Assembly (NCBI GenBank): GCA_018262975.1
Contig: JADFDG010000002.1
Coordinates: 1 to 64,000 of the forward strand
Direction of reading: 5' to 3'
DNA: 64,000 bases
Source of the DNA: Gammaproteobacteria bacterium
GTDB lineage: Bacteria; Pseudomonadota; Gammaproteobacteria; Pseudomonadales; JADFDG01
Below are positions 62,910 through 64,000 of this stretch, piece by piece (the stretch's first letter is position 1; each line of letters starts with the position of its first letter). Below the pieces are notes generated by a model. That model did no database searches. It saw only the letters and a list, made by a program, of their open reading frames with translations, and had not been told where the DNA came from. The position numbers and the translations under genes were made by a program.

Positions 62910-64000
62910 ATGAACACACCCGCCCGCATCACCGTCATCGGCGCCGGCTTCGGTGCCCTGTCCACCGTGCGCGAACTGCGTGCGCGTGACCGCACCGCGC
63001 AGATCACCGTCATTTCGCCGCGCGCCGAACTGCACTACCTGCCCGGCATCATCTGGATTCCGTCCGGCCTGCGCCGGCGCGAGGACCTGGTTATCCCGCT
63101 GGCGAATTTCTTCGCGCGCATGGACGTCACCCACGTGGCCGCCGACGTCACCGGATTGTCACCGGACGGCCGCACCGTGGAAACCACTGCCGGGCCCGTG
63201 GCCAACGACGCGCTGGTAATCGCCAGCGGCGGCCGCTTCCTCAAGAAGTTGCCCGGCATCGAACACGCCATCACGCCCTGCGAAGGCATCGCGGCGGCCG
63301 AACAGATCCGTGACCGCCTCAAGGCCATGGACGGCGGCACCATCGCCATCGGCTTCGGCGCCAACCCCAACGAACCGTCCGCGGTGCGCGGCGGGCCGAT
63401 GTTCGAGTTCCTGTTCGGCATCGACGCGCAACTGCGCCGCGAAGGCCGGCGCGACCGGTTCGAACTGGTGTTCTTCAACCCGGCGAAAGAGCCTGGCAAC
63501 CGTCTCGGTTCGAAAGCGGTTGCGCACCTGCTTGCCGAGATGAAGCGGCGCGGCATCCGTACACATCTGGGCTACAAGCCGGCACGCTTCGAAGCCGATC
63601 GCGTGGTGACCGAGGGCGGCGAGTTTCGCGCCGACCTCATCCTGTTCATGCCAGGCATGACCGGCAACGCGTGGTTCGACAACACCGCGTTGCCGCGCTC
63701 GCCAGGCGGCCTGCTGAAAGCAGACGCGCAGTGTCGTGTCGACGGCACGACCCGCGTGTACGTGGCCGGCGATTCCGGTAACTTCCCCGGCCCGGACTGG
63801 ATGCCCAAGCAGGCACACATGGCCGACCTGCAGGCTGCGGCGGCCGCGCGCAACCTGCTCGACGAACTGGCCGGCCGCAAGGCCACGGCAACTTTCAGGA
63901 TCGAGTTGATGTGCATCATCGATGCACTGGAGAATGGCACCTTCGTGTGGCGCACGCCCTCGCTCAACGTGGTGCTGCCGCCGCTGCGGGTGATGCACTG
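62910..64000 (+). CDS. NAD(P)/FAD-dependent oxidoreductase, sulfide:quinone reductase-like (partial at window end)
   Basis: The frame is open from MNTPARITVIGAGFGALSTVREL to the window edge (363 residues, no stop). The Rossmann motif VIGAGFGA at residues 9-16 and the FAD-binding YVAGDSGNFPGPDWMPKQAHMADLQ near 290 place it in the flavoprotein family that includes sulfide:quinone reductase, flavocytochrome c sulfide dehydrogenase and type II NADH dehydrogenase. One Cys in TPCEGI is near a position used by SQR, but the full Cys set is not seen, so the substrate is open. A broken copy of its 5' end lies at 57692. Confidence 0.8.
   Translation, partial: MNTPARITVIGAGFGALSTVRELRARDRTAQITVISPRAELHYLPGIIWIPSGLRRREDLVIPLANFFARMDVTHVAADVTGLSPDGRTVETTAGPVANDALVIASGGRFLKKLPGIEHAITPCEGIAAAEQIRDRLKAMDGGTIAIGFGANPNEPSAVRGGPMFEFLFGIDAQLRREGRRDRFELVFFNPAKEPGNRLGSKAVAHLLAEMKRRGIRTHLGYKPARFEADRVVTEGGEFRADLILFMPGMTGNAWFDNTALPRSPGGLLKADAQCRVDGTTRVYVAGDSGNFPGPDWMPKQAHMADLQAAAAARNLLDELAGRKATATFRIELMCIIDALENGTFVWRTPSLNVVLPPLRVMH

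Overview
The window is a piece of a GC-rich gammaproteobacterial chromosome. Support comes from the gene pair nudE / yrfG-hslR-hslO-pckA, which is collinear with the Escherichia coli neighbourhood, from a complete recC-recB-recD cluster, and from comM, ubiK, glnK-amtB, rep and a YhiI-RbbA-YhhJ type operon. Dispersed GTAG-headed palindromes (REP elements of the kind known from Stenotrophomonas and Pseudomonas) and two proteins with a GGGC...DP..LP C-terminal sorting tag (JDVT-CTERM type) point to an environmental, Xanthomonadales- or Chromatiales-like lineage. The genus cannot be given from the sequence alone.

Layout. 1-1288 is the end of a genomic island: an IS21-like terminus, a short RadC-type gene with two small downstream genes, and the last 41 nt of a tRNA-Phe that marks the attachment site. 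1297-9956 holds a secreted beta-helix protein, rmuC, an orphan PhnD-like protein, an SLC13-type transporter, cysQ and nudE. 10008-14451 is yrfG-hslR-(barrel-like protein)-hslO-pckA. 15333-27800 is a DNA-repair block: a UvrD-like helicase, an unknown gene, and a WYL regulator overlapping recC-recB-recD. 28041-35857 has a lipoprotein, an SDR lacking the catalytic Tyr, arsC, tRNA-Ala(CGC), a second tagged surface protein, speA, and amtB-glnK with an NtrC-like palindrome. 36203-41006 has ubiK, comM and a divergent two-component pair. 41023-44512 is a four-gene acyl-CoA module resembling the levulinate (lva) kinase/dehydrogenase set. 44728-51917 has rep, nnrS, a cytochrome c, aguB, a Spy-like protein, dps and a ZIP transporter. 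52143-57582 is an exported SUMF1-like/CHAT-protease pair with a 5'-nucleotidase and a YbjN-like gene. 57795-62774 is an HlyD/RbbA/permease exporter operon. The window ends inside a flavoprotein gene.

How it works together. RecBCD, Rep, the extra SF1 helicase, RmuC, ComM and Dps form a DNA maintenance and uptake group. SpeA and AguB are two steps of the agmatine route to putrescine. GlnK and AmtB form the usual ammonium sensor/channel pair. The most unusual items are the GTAG-REP family (13 sites, three of which supply the stop codon of a gene), the periplasm-directed CHAT protease paired with a SUMF1-like protein, the WYL-recCBD coupling, the lva-like module, and a broken 5' copy of the last gene 5.2 kb upstream of the intact one.
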